A DNA stretch of 64,000 nt. Origin: Pseudovibrio denitrificans JCM 12308. GTDB taxonomy: Bacteria; Pseudomonadota; Alphaproteobacteria; Rhizobiales; Stappiaceae. The notes below the pieces were generated by a model that was not told the origin of the DNA, did not search any database, and was given only the letters and a program-made list of their open reading frames with translations. The stretch is from positions 60,036-124,035 of the forward strand of contig NZ_BAZK01000015.1 of assembly GCF_001310815.1 (NCBI RefSeq), read 5' to 3'. Below, piece after piece: positions 62,574 through 64,000 of this stretch. The position numbers were made by a program, and so were the translations under genes. Position 1 is the stretch's first letter; each line of letters opens with the position of its first letter.

Positions 62574-63890
62574 TTATAGTAATTGTGCTAGTTCGTTGAA
62601 GGCGTCCTGGCTTGAAGGTGCGTCTAAGCCCTGTACAAGCGCGCTATAGATTTTAGGGGCAATCTCAATAGCCTGATCTAAAAGTGGGTCTACGCCCTCT
62701 TTATAGCCGCCCATCATACGCAAGTCTTTGGTATCCTCGAACTTGGCGATCATAGCCTTGAGCTTCGTGATAAGCTCTCGCTCCTGAGGTGACCAGCAGC
62801 TCTGTGCAAGGCGTGAAATGGAGCCCAACACGTTTACGGCTGGATAGCGGCCTTCTTCAGCAATATGCCTGTCCAGAACCACGTGACCATCCAACAGACC
62901 ACGAATGTTGTCAGCAACTGGATCATTGTGATCATCACCGTCCACGAGAACGGAGAAAATAGCAGTCATCATGCCGCTACCTTCTATCCCAGGCCCTGCG
63001 CGCTCCAATAAGAGAGGGAGCTCAGAGAAGACGCTTGGAGGGTATCCTCGAGACAGGGCAGGTTCACCTGCCGCAAGCGCCACATCACGCAGTGCATGCG
63101 CATAGCGTGTCACGCTATCGACAATAAGAAGAACGGACTGTCCTTGATCTCTGAAGTGTTCTGCAACTGTCATTGCAGTCTTCGGAGCAAGGCGCCTCAT
63201 CATTGGGCTCTCGTCGCCGGTTGCAACAACTACGACAGACTTTGAGAGTTGATCCCCAAGTGTCTCTTCGACAAATTCACGCACTTCGCGACCACGTTCT
63301 CCAATCAAGCCGATCACAACGGTATCGAAGGAGTTGCTTCGGGCAATCATGGAAAGCAGTGTTGATTTACCAACACCAGAGCCTGCAAAGATACCGAGGC
63401 GCTGTCCATGGCAAATCGGTGTGAAGAGATCGAGGACCCGCACACCAGTCAGTGCAGCGTCTTTTACACGCGCTCTATGAACCGGGGGAGGGGGGAGATT
63501 GTTGAAAGACGCAAGCGTAGGCCCTTCAGCCATCGATCCCAGACCATCGATAGGATGCCCAAACGCATTGATGATGCGTCCTCTCCAGCTGTTGTCAGGG
63601 TAGAAGCTGAGTTCACCGCAGCGTTTGACTTTAATGCCTAGTCCAAGATCCGATCTGGACGCGTAAGGCTTTACGAGCACACTATCCGGCTCAATTCGGA
63701 TGACTTCGCCAAATTCTTCACCGTTGTTGCTCATATAGGAGACTTGATCTCCTAAGTTGACACCGCCGGAAAGGCCTTTAACTCTGAGGTGATTAGGGGT
63801 GACCTCACAGAGGGTCCCACTTATCTCAATATTCCATGAACTTGATGGAATCTGAGCGGTAAGTTCCTGAATGCGCGCAAGGGCGGTCAT
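62574..63890 (-). CDS. fliI: FliI, flagellum-specific ATPase
   Basis: The 438-residue protein is the export ATPase of the flagellar type III system. It has the F1-like beta-barrel, then Walker A IFAGSGVGKSTLLSMIARSN near residue 160, Walker B VLLIVDSVTRYAHALRD near 255 and a C-terminal helical domain. The conserved VLDLFTPICHGQRLGIFAG segment is present. It energises export with FliH and FliJ. The ATG at 63890 is chosen over a TTG two codons earlier. The gene upstream on the same strand runs off the window edge. Confidence 0.96.
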   Translation of the reverse strand: MTALARIQELTAQIPSSSWNIEISGTLCEVTPNHLRVKGLSGGVNLGDQVSYMSNNGEEFGEVIRIEPDSVLVKPYASRSDLGLGIKVKRCGELSFYPDNSWRGRIINAFGHPIDGLGSMAEGPTLASFNNLPPPPVHRARVKDAALTGVRVLDLFTPICHGQRLGIFAGSGVGKSTLLSMIARSNSFDTVVIGLIGERGREVREFVEETLGDQLSKSVVVVATGDESPMMRRLAPKTAMTVAEHFRDQGQSVLLIVDSVTRYAHALRDVALAAGEPALSRGYPPSVFSELPLLLERAGPGIEGSGMMTAIFSVLVDGDDHNDPVADNIRGLLDGHVVLDRHIAEEGRYPAVNVLGSISRLAQSCWSPQERELITKLKAMIAKFEDTKDLRMMGGYKEGVDPLLDQAIEIAPKIYSALVQGLDAPSSQDAFNELAQLL

Positions 63891-63908
63891 AAACAACCTA
63901 TTGAAGTG

Positions 63909-64000
63909 TTAGCTGTGTGCAATCGTATTGCGATGTCGTTCCTGCAACTGCTTGAGCAGATCTTCAGGGAGCAAATTTCGAGCGTCCTGAAGAAAGCTTC
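63909..64000 (-). CDS. 3' end of a gene upstream of fliI (partial)
   Basis: The minus-strand frame reads DARNLLPEDLLKQLQERHRN and ends in TIAHS before a TAA at 63909-63911. The start lies outside the window. It is 18 bases before the fliI ATG, so probably in one flagellar operon. Only about 30 residues are visible and they do not identify a family. Confidence 0.5.
   Translation of the reverse strand, partial: SFLQDARNLLPEDLLKQLQERHRNTIAHS

Overview
The window looks like a chromosomal segment of a marine alphaproteobacterium of the Hyphomicrobiales type. Pseudovibrio or a Stappiaceae relative is the best guess. This rests on an FtcR-type flagellar regulator beside fliI, a tamA-tamB operon, DUF1289 and clan AA protease genes, RIME-like palindromic repeats and moderate GC. 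The assignment is inferred from gene content only. No rRNA, tRNA, CRISPR array, insertion sequence or prophage was seen.

Layout. 1-3.5 kb: cydDC, the glutathione/cysteine exporter needed for cytochrome bd (cydD enters from the left edge). 3.5-9.6 kb: metabolic and regulatory genes, namely a DHFR-fold protein, a lysine/saccharopine dehydrogenase with an Lrp regulator, an orphan znuA behind two Zur-type boxes, and a MarR/EamA divergent pair. 9.8-15.1 kb: an unrecognised 494-residue protein, a flavin monooxygenase/cupin pair, a divergent HxlR/quinol-monooxygenase-type pair and a small membrane protein. 15.3-27.2 kb: PhyH dioxygenase, dusA, a TauE exporter, a clan AA protease with a DUF1289 protein, a DUF900 lipoprotein hydrolase, cobS and cobT, two GFA proteins, a sensor kinase, a GST and a uracil-DNA glycosylase. 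27.4-33.7 kb: an Lrp regulator, a 3-hydroxyisobutyrate-dehydrogenase-type enzyme, and a basic amino acid ABC cluster with three binding proteins, two permeases and no ATPase. 34-44 kb: molybdenum cofactor genes (moeA, mobA, moaA) with Mrp, DUF971, a BLUF photoreceptor, CpdB, a LysR regulator and an orphan Flp pilin. 44-53 kb: an L,D-transpeptidase, class I fumarase, a YceI/cytochrome b561/YceI operon, a methyltransferase, an acetyltransferase, gabD and an Ldh-family dehydrogenase. 53-61 kb: tamBA and ugd. 61.8-64 kb: the edge of a flagellar locus (ftcR, fliI and the end of one more gene).

Ten genes are interrupted by fourteen frameshifts, and each is repaired by adding exactly one base. The even spread and the deletion-only pattern point to residual sequencing error more than to gene decay. 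I give restored extents for these genes and mark them as pseudogene-type entries.

The most interesting noncoding features are: a two-module palindromic repeat family in at least five places; a similar 5' leader hairpin on all three amino acid binding-protein genes; a perfect 16-bp palindrome in front of fumarase; and candidate operators for Zur, Lrp, MarR and HxlR regulators. The most interesting unknown protein is the one at 9850-11334.
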